In this document: positions 7,956 to 14,594 of the stretch, in pieces | How positions within the stretch are numbered: position 1 is the stretch's first letter | Layout of the letters: every line of letters begins with the position of its first letter | Source: Pyrobaculum sp. | GTDB taxonomy: Archaea > Thermoproteota > Thermoprotei > Thermoproteales > Thermoproteaceae | Reading direction: 5' to 3' | Length of the DNA stretch: 18,306 nucleotides | Assembly: GCA_009903905.1 (NCBI GenBank) | Contig: WYEI01000284.1 | Location: forward strand, 1 to 18,306 | The notes under the pieces: generated by a model | What the model was told of the DNA's origin: nothing | What the model saw: the letters and a program-made list of their open reading frames with translations, nothing else | Databases searched by the model: none | Translations under genes and position numbers: made by a program

Positions 7956-9065
7956 ATGTCGGCGGGGCTCCTCGGCGTCTACAGCTTCGGCGGCGCCGCC
8001 GAGCTGTGGCCTTTGATTTTCTACGGGATGAAGGCCATGGCGAACCGGGGCGACTCCGCCGAGGCCTACGTCTACGACGGAGGCGGCTTGAGGAGGGTAG
8101 AGGTGGACTTGGCGCGTGAGGCGGAGAAGTCGCTAAGGGGCGTGGCCGCTGTGGGTTGCGTCTCGCCGGACGGCGGTTGCTGTGCGGAGTTTCCGGGGGG
8201 CGTCAGATGTGGCTTCGGCGGCACCTACGTGGAGCTGGGCAGAGACGGCGTGTTGAGGGCGAAGAGAGGCACGCAGCTTTGGCACCTCGCGGTGGGGGTC
8301 CACGGCTTCGACTTCGCCATCTTGGCGACTGAGAGCGCCGCCGTGGAGATACTCGGCGGCGAGGTGCGGAGGAGCCTCGCGCCTGGTGAGGAGGTGGAGA
8401 TAACGGAGCTCTCTGTGAAGGCCAGGGGAGGGGGGCCGCGGGAGCCGCTCTGCGCCCTTGAATTTGTCTATACGGCGAGGCCCGACAGTAGCATAGACGG
8501 CGTGGAGGTGGCCGCCGCGAGGGCGAAGGTCGCTGAGAGGCTCGCCGCCAAGATCGGAGTCGTCCCTGACGTGGTGGTGGGGGTGCCGGAGACTGGGTCC
8601 TACTACGCCGCCCACATCGCCGCGGCGTTGGGGAAGCCGTATATACCTGCCTTCGTGGCCACGGCGAGGGGCAGAAGCGCGCTTCTAGACGAGTTGCGGG
8701 AGAGGATGGCCGTGATCCAGCTGAAGGCCAACGTGATAGAGTCGGCGGTGAGGGGGAAGAAGGTGCTCCTCATAGACGACAGCATCATCAGCGGCATGAC
8801 CCTTAAGCTGATCGCCAAACTCCTCAGAGAGAAGGGAGGCGCTCTCGAGGTCCACGCCGCCGTCGTCGCGCCGCCGCTGAGGAGGCAGTGCCCATACGGC
8901 GTCAAGATGCCGCCGGCCAGCCACATGATATTCAACGCCGTGCCGCCCGACGACGTAAAACATGTCCTCGAGCTAGACGGGCTCACGTTCCTCAGCTGGG
9001 AGGAGCTGGAGGGAGTGTTCAGAGAGCTGGGGCTCCCCGTCTGCACCCTCTGCATGAGGGCATGA
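7956..9065 (+). CDS. Degenerate PurF paralog (PurF2), predicted glutaminase-dead
   Basis: This is a second PurF-like protein of 369 residues, 59 shorter than the canonical copy at 1601. The order of domains is retained. The N-terminus MSAGLLGVYS aligns to MCGVVGIYG of the family with Ala3 in place of the catalytic Cys. NRGDS (30-34) replaces HRGQE, FGGTYV (87-92) replaces FNGxIxN, and RDPxGxRPL is absent. ATESAAVEILGG and LAPGEEVEI still show the family fold. In the transferase half, ALEFVYTARPDSS is normal and PRPP loop DDSIISGMT (274-282) is retained but altered (Arg to Ser, Thr to Met), while the KSRYxGR flexible loop is replaced by VATARGRSALL. Cys166, Cys312, Cys363 and Cys366 match all four Fe-S ligands. 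The gene is intact, sits one base after purQ and overlaps purM by ATGA, so it is probably expressed. It may be a regulatory or structural partner of PurF, or an ammonia-dependent or otherwise altered enzyme. Confidence 0.88.
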   Translation: MSAGLLGVYSFGGAAELWPLIFYGMKAMANRGDSAEAYVYDGGGLRRVEVDLAREAEKSLRGVAAVGCVSPDGGCCAEFPGGVRCGFGGTYVELGRDGVLRAKRGTQLWHLAVGVHGFDFAILATESAAVEILGGEVRRSLAPGEEVEITELSVKARGGGPREPLCALEFVYTARPDSSIDGVEVAAARAKVAERLAAKIGVVPDVVVGVPETGSYYAAHIAAALGKPYIPAFVATARGRSALLDELRERMAVIQLKANVIESAVRGKKVLLIDDSIISGMTLKLIAKLLREKGGALEVHAAVVAPPLRRQCPYGVKMPPASHMIFNAVPPDDVKHVLELDGLTFLSWEELEGVFRELGLPVCTLCMRA

Positions 9066-9988
9066 AGTACCGCGACGTGGGGGTTGACATAGATAAACAC
9101 TGGGCTGTACATAGAGAGGTGGCGCGGAGGTTGGGGGGCGCCCGGGGCCTCTACACGGGATGGGTCGAGGTGGGCGGCGTGGAGACGGCGCTTCACGTTG
9201 ACGGCGTCGGCACCAAGGCCATACTCGCCCTGGAGCTGGACAGGCTGGAGACGGCGGGGCGCGACTGCGTCACGGTCAACGTCAACGACGTGGTGTGCGA
9301 CGGCTTTAGGCCCATCGCAGTTGTGGACTACGTCGCCGTGGAGCCGGCGCACCTAGATAAGGTGCCCAGGCTGGTGGAGGGCGTGGCGTCGAAGGCGGAG
9401 GAGGTAGGCGCCGTGCTTCTTGGCGGCGAGACTGCGGTGCTCCCCGGCGTGGTGTTTGGCGTAGATGTGGTCTGCACCGTGCTGGCTATCCGCGTCGCCA
9501 AGACGCGCCCCCCGCAACCGGGCGACGTGTTGATAGGGCTACCCTCCACGGGCCCCCACGCCAACGGCTACAGTCTGCTCCGCCGGCTCTTCAAGCCGGG
9601 TGAGGAGATCTGCGGAGCCCGCGTTGCCGACCTGCTCCTCGCCGAGGTAGCCGACTACAGCCGCGTCCTCGAGGCCATGAAAAACGGCGCAGTGGCAGGC
9701 GCGGTTCACATAACAGGCGGCGCCTACAGGAAGCTGAAAAAAGCGCTCGGCGACAGAGGTGCAGAGCTAAACTTCGATGTGCCTTGTATATTCAAAGAAG
9801 TGGTTAAACGCGGCGTAGACGCCGCAGAGGCATACCGAGTCTTCAACATGGGAATAGGCATGGTCATATACACAGACAATAGCAACGTAGAACACGCCCT
9901 CGCCCTCTTAGAACTCCTCAACCCCAAGATAATAGGCCAAGTGAAGGAAACAGGTCCGCTGGTAGTAAACGGAATAGAAATCCAGTAA
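9062..9988 (+). CDS. purM: Phosphoribosylformylglycinamidine cyclo-ligase PurM
   Basis: PurM is AIR synthetase: FGAM plus ATP gives AIR. The protein has 308 residues from the ATG at 9062, somewhat shorter than the 330-350 of bacterial PurM. Typical segments are YRDVGVDIDKH at the start, HVDGVGTKAILALEL, VTVNVNDVVCDGFRPIAVVD, GAVLLGGETAVLPG, GLPSTGPHANGYSLLRRLF, AVHITGGAYRKL and VFNMGIGMVI. The frame is open upstream to 8888, but that part lies inside purF2 and has no family resemblance; the ATG at 9062 gives an ATGA overlap with the purF2 stop and the correct N-terminus. It is the last gene of the purD operon and faces the convergent chelatase-like gene 35 bases on. Confidence 0.95.
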   Translation: MKYRDVGVDIDKHWAVHREVARRLGGARGLYTGWVEVGGVETALHVDGVGTKAILALELDRLETAGRDCVTVNVNDVVCDGFRPIAVVDYVAVEPAHLDKVPRLVEGVASKAEEVGAVLLGGETAVLPGVVFGVDVVCTVLAIRVAKTRPPQPGDVLIGLPSTGPHANGYSLLRRLFKPGEEICGARVADLLLAEVADYSRVLEAMKNGAVAGAVHITGGAYRKLKKALGDRGAELNFDVPCIFKEVVKRGVDAAEAYRVFNMGIGMVIYTDNSNVEHALALLELLNPKIIGQVKETGPLVVNGIEIQ

Positions 9989-10023
9989 CAAGCACCACAA
10001 ATTGTTTTCAGCGCAGTGAGATA

Positions 10024-10572
10024 TTATGGAGGTTGTGGTGCGTAGTATTTGAGGATTAGTGGGATGGTTTCGCGTAGGTATTTTATGAACTCCGGTTGCT
10101 CCGCCAGTGGGGGGAGGAGCTTTGCCTTGCATCTGCCATATCTCTCCTGGATCTTCTTGTAAATGTAGCCGCGGGTGAGCACGACGGGCGCCGCGACGTC
10201 TACGCAAGGTGCCGTGTCCACGTTGGGTTCGCCGTAGAGGAAGGCGGCTGGTATGCCTGTGGCTTTTACCTCGCCGGTTGTGTCGGGGCCGTGGAAGATG
10301 TACAGCTGGGCGCCGAGGCTCCGCAGATAGTCAACGAAGCCGGGCCACTTAAGCAGGGGAGGCGACTTGACCGTGGCCGCCGCCAAGGCACTGCGGTAGT
10401 CTTCGCCGTCTGCAATGAACATGGGTATGGCCAGCCCCTCGCCGGCGAATCTAGGCTCCGTCTCCATGAAGGCGTAGCCCGCGCCGACGGCCTCGGCTAG
10501 GGCCTTGGCCTGCTCGTTGTGCTGGTGGTCGCGGGAGCCGTGGAAGAGGAGGATTACGGCTGGTGGATGCAT
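10024..10572 (-). CDS. CbiX/SirB-like chelatase family protein
   Basis: The protein has 182 residues from the ATG at 10572; the frame runs on to 10662 but the extra part lies inside the upstream gene. The N-terminus MHPPAVILLFHGSRD has the HGSR motif of the CbiX/SirB sirohydrochlorin chelatase family, and IPMFIADGEDYRSAL matches the family's VPxFLxxGxH segment. The usual His at the end of that segment is replaced by Glu-Asp-Tyr. The second half, with VVLTRGYIYKKIQERYG and LPPLAEQPEFIKYLRE, resembles the second domain of two-domain SirB proteins. It overlaps the radical SAM gene by 19 bases and follows hemL, so it belongs to a tetrapyrrole operon. Its likely task is iron or cobalt insertion into, or handling of, sirohydrochlorin-type rings. 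The missing His makes the chemistry uncertain. Confidence 0.7.
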   Translation of the reverse strand: MHPPAVILLFHGSRDHQHNEQAKALAEAVGAGYAFMETEPRFAGEGLAIPMFIADGEDYRSALAAATVKSPPLLKWPGFVDYLRSLGAQLYIFHGPDTTGEVKATGIPAAFLYGEPNVDTAPCVDVAAPVVLTRGYIYKKIQERYGRCKAKLLPPLAEQPEFIKYLRETIPLILKYYAPQPP

Positions 10573-11660
10573 GCCGGGTCCTCCGCCAGCGGGTCTTTGA
10601 AGTAGGCGTAGGCCCTGGCGCGGGAGCCGCCGCAGACGTCTTTGTATCTGCAGACGCCGCATCTGCCGCCTAACTCCCCCCTCCGCATCTTCTGCAGAAG
10701 TGGGTGTTCCCGGTATATCTGGACGAGGCTTTGTCTCCTCACGTTGCCGAGGGGGTAGGGGAGGAAGCCGCTTGGATGCACAGTGCCGTCGTACGCCACG
10801 AAGATTATGCCGAAGCCGTCTCTCGTCGGCACGATGGTTGGATCTATGCCCCTAGTCGGCGGTCCCAACAGCTTGTGGAGCCTCTCAGTCAAGTGGCGGT
10901 AGAGGGGGTGGTCGTAGGTCTTGCCTTCGAGGCGTTCCAGCTTTGCCCTTCTGTAGAAGGGGGCCTCCACGGTGCGGATCTGCACGCCGTAGGTGCTTAC
11001 GTCCACTAGGAATTGTACGGTTGCTTCGTACTGCTCCGGCGTTATGTCTAGCTCCTCTTTGGCCCTGCCCGTCACGATTAGGAAGAATACTTCCCACACC
11101 TTTACCCCTAGGTCTTTCAACAGCTTCACGACCTCGGGAAGCTCCGGGAGCGACTTACGCCAGACCACTGTGTTTACCTGGACGGGGATGCCGAGCTCCA
11201 CCGCTGTCTTTATGGCCTTCACAGTATCGTGGAAGCTACCGGGGATGCCTCTGAGCTCGTCGTGCGTCTCGGGCCGCGCCCCGTCTAGGCTGATGGAGAT
11301 GGACTTGACGCCGTGCGCCCTTACCTCCTTAAGCGTCTCTTCGTTTAGGTTGGGGGAGACCGCGGGCGCCAGCGAGACTGGGACCCCCGCCGCGTTGGCG
11401 TAGTCCACGAGCTCCCAGAGGTCTCTCCTCATGAGGGGGTCTCCGCCGGTTATTATGAGCAACGGCTTGGGGTCGCCGAACTCCGCTACCTGGTTTATTA
11501 GGCGCTTCCCCTCGGCGGTGGTGAGCTCGCCGGGGAGGGGCTTCAAGATGGCGTCTGCCCTGCAGTGTTTGCAGGCCAAGGGGCAGGCCTTGGTGGATTC
11601 CCAAAAGACGAGGAGAGGTGCCGTGTGGAACCTGGCGATGAGCTCCTTTACGTTTTTCAC
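10554..11660 (-). CDS. Radical SAM tetrapyrrole enzyme (AhbC/AhbD/NirJ family)
   Basis: The protein has 368 residues. The radical SAM core starts APLLVFWESTKACPLACKHC, giving Cys26, Cys30 and Cys33 (Cx3Cx2C) for the SAM-binding 4Fe-4S cluster, followed by TGGDPLMRRDLW (SAM amino-group motif). The C-terminus has CGVCRYKDVCGGSRARAYAY then LAEDPAC, so Cys334, Cys337, Cys343 and Cys364 can bind a second cluster. This ending is typical of the siroheme-dependent heme branch (AhbC, AhbD) and of NirJ in heme d1 synthesis. I cannot decide among them from sequence alone. It starts two bases after the hemL stop and overlaps the chelatase-like gene, so all three form one operon read hemL to chelatase. 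Radical SAM membership and a tetrapyrrole role are confident; exact reaction is not. Confidence 0.85.
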   Translation of the reverse strand: MKNVKELIARFHTAPLLVFWESTKACPLACKHCRADAILKPLPGELTTAEGKRLINQVAEFGDPKPLLIITGGDPLMRRDLWELVDYANAAGVPVSLAPAVSPNLNEETLKEVRAHGVKSISISLDGARPETHDELRGIPGSFHDTVKAIKTAVELGIPVQVNTVVWRKSLPELPEVVKLLKDLGVKVWEVFFLIVTGRAKEELDITPEQYEATVQFLVDVSTYGVQIRTVEAPFYRRAKLERLEGKTYDHPLYRHLTERLHKLLGPPTRGIDPTIVPTRDGFGIIFVAYDGTVHPSGFLPYPLGNVRRQSLVQIYREHPLLQKMRRGELGGRCGVCRYKDVCGGSRARAYAYFKDPLAEDPACIHQP

Positions 11661-11662
11661 AT

Positions 11663-12937
11663 CTACCTCCCGACTTCTCTTTTTAATTGTTTGAACGCCT
11701 CTTCCAACGCGGCTGACGTCTGTTCCACCACCTCGCGGGTGTGGGCGGCCGAGGTGAAGTTTACCTCGTACTGCGACGGCGCCAGGTAGACGCCGTGTTT
11801 AAGGGCTATTTCGTGTAGCTTTAGGTAGAGCCTCTCGTCGCTCTCTCTTACGTCTTGCGGCGTCTTTACGTCGCCCTTCTTGAAGTAGAACTGGAACATG
11901 GAGGCTATTTGTTTAACCACCACGTCAAAGCCTGCCCGGCCCGCGGCGTCCTCCACGGCCTTGGCCAGCCGTTGGGCCGCCTCGTCCGCCACGCGGTAGG
12001 GCTCCCCTGTCTCGAGCTCGGCTAACACGGCGAGGCCCGCCGCCACGGAGACCGGGTGGGCGTTGTAGGTACCTGCGTTGTAGACGGGGCCGCTGGGCGC
12101 CACTAGGTCCATGACGTCTGCCCTCCCGCCGAAGATGCCTATGGGGAAGCCGCCGCCGACCACCTTGCCCATGGTGGTGAGGTCCGGCCTTATGCCGAAG
12201 TAGCCCTGGGCGCCCGAGAGCCCAACCCTGAACCCCGTTATTACCTCGTCGAAGATGAGGAGCGCGCCCACCCTCTCCGTCTCCTCTCTAAGCGCTTTGA
12301 TGAACTCCCTATCTGGTATTATCAAGCCGTAGTTTCCTGCAATCGGCTCCGCGATCACGGCGGCTAGGCGGTTGCCGACTTCCCTCGCCGCCTTTACGAA
12401 GGCGTCGACATCGTTATACGGCACCACAGTGGTGAGCTTGATGACGTCTTGCGGCACGCCGGCGCTGGTGGGGACGCCCCAGGTGGCGGCGCCCGACCCA
12501 GCTTTGACAAGGACGTAGTCGTGGGAGCCGTGGAAGTTGCCGTCGAACTTTATTACGACGTCGCGTTTGGTGTATCCGCGGGCCAGCCTTATGGCGTTCA
12601 TGGTGGCCTCCGTGCCGCTGTTGACGATGCGCATCTTCTCCACGGAGGGGACGTGGCTTCTTATCTTCTCGGCGTACGCCACCTCCTCCTCCGTCAAAAG
12701 GGCGTATATCCACCCCCTCTCCAGTTGCCTCTCCACTGCATTCTTTACCTTGGGGTGGGCGTGGCCTAGGATTACGGCGCCAAAGGCCAAGCAGTAATCG
12801 ACGAGGTTGCCGCGATCTGTGTATAGGTACGGCCCCGAGGCGCCCTTGGCAATCAAGGGAGCAGGTAGGTGCTTGAGCGCCCGCGCCGGCGAGTTGACAC
12901 CGCCGGGGAAGAGCAACTTCGCTCTTTCGAAGACCAT
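11663..12937 (-). CDS. hemL: Glutamate-1-semialdehyde 2,1-aminomutase HemL
   Basis: HemL converts glutamate-1-semialdehyde to 5-aminolevulinate, the last step of the C5 route to tetrapyrroles. The protein has 424 residues, the normal family length. It has the PLP-dependent class III aminotransferase pattern: FPGGVNSPARA at the N-terminus, VNSGTEATMNAIRLAR (105-120), FDGNFHGSHD (131-140), LLIFDEVITGFRVGLSGAQ with the PLP-contacting Asp230, and TTMGKVVGGGFPIGIFGG with the Schiff-base Lys258. It leads the minus-strand hemL-radical SAM-chelatase operon. The start codon ATG 12937 is followed by the common N-terminus, and an AT-rich box lies 15-26 bases upstream. Only 29 bases separate it from the divergent SUMT gene. 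Confidence 0.95.
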   Translation of the reverse strand: MVFERAKLLFPGGVNSPARALKHLPAPLIAKGASGPYLYTDRGNLVDYCLAFGAVILGHAHPKVKNAVERQLERGWIYALLTEEEVAYAEKIRSHVPSVEKMRIVNSGTEATMNAIRLARGYTKRDVVIKFDGNFHGSHDYVLVKAGSGAATWGVPTSAGVPQDVIKLTTVVPYNDVDAFVKAAREVGNRLAAVIAEPIAGNYGLIIPDREFIKALREETERVGALLIFDEVITGFRVGLSGAQGYFGIRPDLTTMGKVVGGGFPIGIFGGRADVMDLVAPSGPVYNAGTYNAHPVSVAAGLAVLAELETGEPYRVADEAAQRLAKAVEDAAGRAGFDVVVKQIASMFQFYFKKGDVKTPQDVRESDERLYLKLHEIALKHGVYLAPSQYEVNFTSAAHTREVVEQTSAALEEAFKQLKREVGR

Positions 12938-12950
12938 GGAGGCGAGAACT

Positions 12951-12966
12951 CATATATTTATTACAA
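12951..12966. promoter_or_regulatory. Shared AT-rich promoter element between hemL and SUMT gene
   Basis: The 29-base gap between two divergent start codons holds a single AT stretch, CATATATTTATTACAA. Read on the minus strand it gives TAATAAATATATG, suitably placed for hemL. Read on the plus strand CATATATTTA is too close to ATG 12967 but about 20 bases from the in-frame GTG at 12976. One box may therefore serve both directions, with the SUMT start possibly at 12976. Confidence 0.45.
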
Positions 12967-13713
12967 ATGCCTCTTGTGGGCCGCGTCTATATCGTAGGCG
13001 CCGGGCCGGGGGATCCCGAGCTGATCACAGTCAAGGGCCTTAGGCTTCTTGGGTCTGCCGATGTGGTGTTGCATGACCGGCTTGTGTCTGCTGAACTTCT
13101 GAGGCGGGTTAAGCCGGGCGCGCTTGTGATCGACGTGGGGAAGAGGCCGGGGGGAGTGGGGCCGAGCCAGGAGGAGATCAACGAGTTGCTATTCAGCTAC
13201 GCCCAGCGGTACGACCTCGTGGTCCGGCTTCACGGCGGCGACCCCCTTGTCTTCGGAAGGGGCTTCGAGGAGTGCGAGTTCCTGGTCACGCGGGGCATCC
13301 CCTGCGAGTTTGTGCCGGGCGTCTCCAGCGGCTTGGGGGCGCCCGCGAAATACTTCATCCCGCCTGTGGTTAGGGGCGTCGCCAGCTCGGTGGTTTTGGC
13401 GACGGGGCGGGAGGACCCCAGGAAGGGGGCGCGGCAGGTGGACTTCAGGAGGCTGGCAGGCGCCGTTGACACGATTATTATTTACATGGGCGCCTCCGCG
13501 GCGGGCGAGATAGCCAGAGAGCTCATGGAAGGGGGCCTTCCGGGGGATACGCCTGTGGCTGTGGTGAAATCTGCGTACTTCATCGACGAGGAGTTCTTCG
13601 CGACGACCCTAGCCGATTTATCTTCAGTGCCTAACCCAAGCGTAATTGTGGTGGGCAGAGTGGTGGAGCGGGGGGTGAGGCTATGGGAGGCGGCGCGGAG
13701 GTTGTCGTTGTGA
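12967..13713 (+). CDS. Uroporphyrinogen III C-methyltransferase (SUMT, CobA/SirA type)
   Basis: SUMT adds two SAM-derived methyl groups to uroporphyrinogen III to give precorrin-2, the entry to siroheme and the siroheme-derived heme or d1 branch. The protein has 248 residues as drawn, the size of single-domain SUMT. Signature motifs are VYIVGAGPGDPELIT (7-21), the CobA signature 1 region, then SADVVLHDRLVS, VVRLHGGDPLVFGRGFEE (85-102) and FVPGVSSGLGAPA (115-127). An alternative start is the GTG at codon 4 (12976), which better matches the position of the upstream AT box. Its end overlaps hemD by 31 bases, so the two are cotranscribed. Divergent from hemL. No fusion to a dehydrogenase/chelatase domain is present; that function is in a separate gene at 14595. 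Confidence 0.94.
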   Translation: MPLVGRVYIVGAGPGDPELITVKGLRLLGSADVVLHDRLVSAELLRRVKPGALVIDVGKRPGGVGPSQEEINELLFSYAQRYDLVVRLHGGDPLVFGRGFEECEFLVTRGIPCEFVPGVSSGLGAPAKYFIPPVVRGVASSVVLATGREDPRKGARQVDFRRLAGAVDTIIIYMGASAAGEIARELMEGGLPGDTPVAVVKSAYFIDEEFFATTLADLSSVPNPSVIVVGRVVERGVRLWEAARRLSL

Positions 13714-14321
13714 GGATTAAGGAGGGGCCCTGCCCCGGGGATGCCCTCTGCGTATCAATAGGCGGGGTCGTGCCGCGGCGAGGAGTGGCGGTGCCCGACG
13801 GCGACTACCTGGTGGTGATGAGCCCCGCCGTTGCGCAGGCGGTCAACGTGAGAGAGGTGGCGAAGCGGTTCAAATGTGTCATCTGCGTAGGCCCCTCCAC
13901 TGCGGCCGCGGTGGGTGGTTGCGTGGTGCCCCGCGAGTATACCAGCTACGGCGTGGCTCGGCTCATCAAAGCGCTGGCGCCGGGGAGGACTATAGTGCTT
14001 CGCTCAAGCGCCGGCAACGACGTGTTGAAAAGCCTCATCCCCGACGTGGTTGAGGTCCCAGTATACGACGTCGTAATCGACGAGGCGAAGCTCCGCGAAG
14101 CCGTGCAGATTGCCGCAGGCGCCCGCGCCGTGGTCCTCACCAGCTCCGCCGCGGCCGAGGCCGTGGCGAGGCGCCTAGACCTCTCAGACAAGCTCGTGGT
14201 GGCCATAGGCGCCGTCACGTCGAAAAAACTAGCGGAACTCGCAGTACCGCACATAGTTGCGGAAGAGGCCACGATAGAAGGCTCTGTGAAGACGGCTTGG
14301 AGATATCTGAGAAAAAAATAG
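13683..14321 (+). CDS. hemD: Uroporphyrinogen III synthase HemD
   Basis: HemD cyclises hydroxymethylbilane to uroporphyrinogen III, the substrate of the SUMT encoded just upstream. The protein has 212 residues, at the short end of this poorly conserved family. Seen in order: strand AEVVVVRI (5-12), YLVVMSPAVAQAV, CVICVGPSTAAAVGG, IVLRSSAGNDVLKSLI, VEVPVYDVV, AVVLTSSAAAEAVARRL, and VVAIGAVTSKKLAEL. The two alpha/beta halves with TSS and GxxT-type motifs are characteristic. ATG 13683 is preferred over the GTG at 13710 because the first beta strand needs the residues between them, even though this leaves a 31-base overlap with SUMT. Function is well supported by motif order and neighbours. Confidence 0.88.
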   Translation: MGGGAEVVVVRIKEGPCPGDALCVSIGGVVPRRGVAVPDGDYLVVMSPAVAQAVNVREVAKRFKCVICVGPSTAAAVGGCVVPREYTSYGVARLIKALAPGRTIVLRSSAGNDVLKSLIPDVVEVPVYDVVIDEAKLREAVQIAAGARAVVLTSSAAAEAVARRLDLSDKLVVAIGAVTSKKLAELAVPHIVAEEATIEGSVKTAWRYLRKK

Positions 14322-14340
14322 GGTTTACTATATCCCTATT
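14317..14340. terminator. Hairpin between convergent hemD and prepilin-like gene
   Basis: AATAGGG (14317-14323) and CCCTATT (14334-14340) can pair as a seven-base stem with a ten-base loop. It spans the six-base gap between the stops of the two converging genes. A role in transcript ending for both strands is possible, but archaeal terminators usually need only a T-run, and an A-run (T-run on the minus strand) lies just before it. Confidence 0.3.
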
Positions 14341-14516
14341 AACTGACGCACAGCAGATACTAGCTGATCCAGGATGTTGTTTGTGGAGTTTTTGAAGCCC
14401 AGTATCTGATTAACCGCGCCCTGAACCACGCCCGTTACAGTGAGCGCAAACGCGCTTATAAGCGCCACCGCTACCAGCAACAGCAGGACCTCTTCGACGA
14501 GTACCGCGCCCCTCAC
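14328..14516 (-). CDS. Small prepilin-like membrane protein
   Basis: The predicted protein has 62 residues. The N-terminus MRGAVLVEEVLLLLVAVALI fits a class III (prepilin) signal: a short basic start, a Gly at position 3 as the cleavage site, Glu at +5 of the mature protein, and a long hydrophobic helix that would act both as anchor and as pilus core. After it come residues 28-62, polar with NST N-glycosylation sequon at NSTNN and an amphipathic end. The GTG at 14516 is the only start between the gene and an upstream in-frame stop. It is single on its strand, with a TATA-like TTTATATT at 14531-14538. It is far smaller than structural pilins, so it may be a minor pilin, a truncated one, or a membrane microprotein. 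No pilus assembly gene is nearby. Confidence 0.6.
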   Translation of the reverse strand: MRGAVLVEEVLLLLVAVALISAFALTVTGVVQGAVNQILGFKNSTNNILDQLVSAVRQLIGI

Positions 14517-14529
14517 GTAATATACTGCT

Positions 14530-14541
14530 CAATATAAACTT
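14530..14541 (-). promoter_or_regulatory. TATA-like box of the prepilin-like gene
   Basis: The minus strand reads AAGTTTATATTG, with TTTATATT at 14531-14538 centred about 18 bases before the GTG at 14516. This is closer than the 23 bases seen at the other promoters of this window, so the assignment is less sure. Confidence 0.4.
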
Positions 14542-14566
14542 CTTAAGGGCAGGCTCTGGGGGGCAG

Positions 14567-14575
14567 TTTTATAAA
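14567..14575 (+). promoter_or_regulatory. TATA box of the precorrin-2 dehydrogenase gene
   Basis: TTTATAAA (14568-14575) is centred 23.5 bases before the ATG at 14595. The GTG at 14583 is only about 11 bases from it and would lie upstream of the expected start site. This decides the start at 14595. Confidence 0.65.
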
Positions 14576-14594
14576 GTGGGCGGTGTGTGGGGCT

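Noticed and set aside
8888..9061. Longer start for purM inside purF2
   Set aside because: The extra residues are out-of-frame purF2 sequence, rich in Arg and Pro, with no PurM resemblance; ATG 9062 gives an ATGA overlap and the right N-terminus.
7956..9065. PurF2 as a pseudogene
   Set aside because: The frame is intact, coupled to both neighbours, and the Fe-S cysteines and PRPP-type loop are kept, which argues for selection rather than decay.
10096..10500. 134-codon plus-strand frame opposite the chelatase-like gene
   Set aside because: It is the antisense shadow of a gene with a clear family match and shows no motif.
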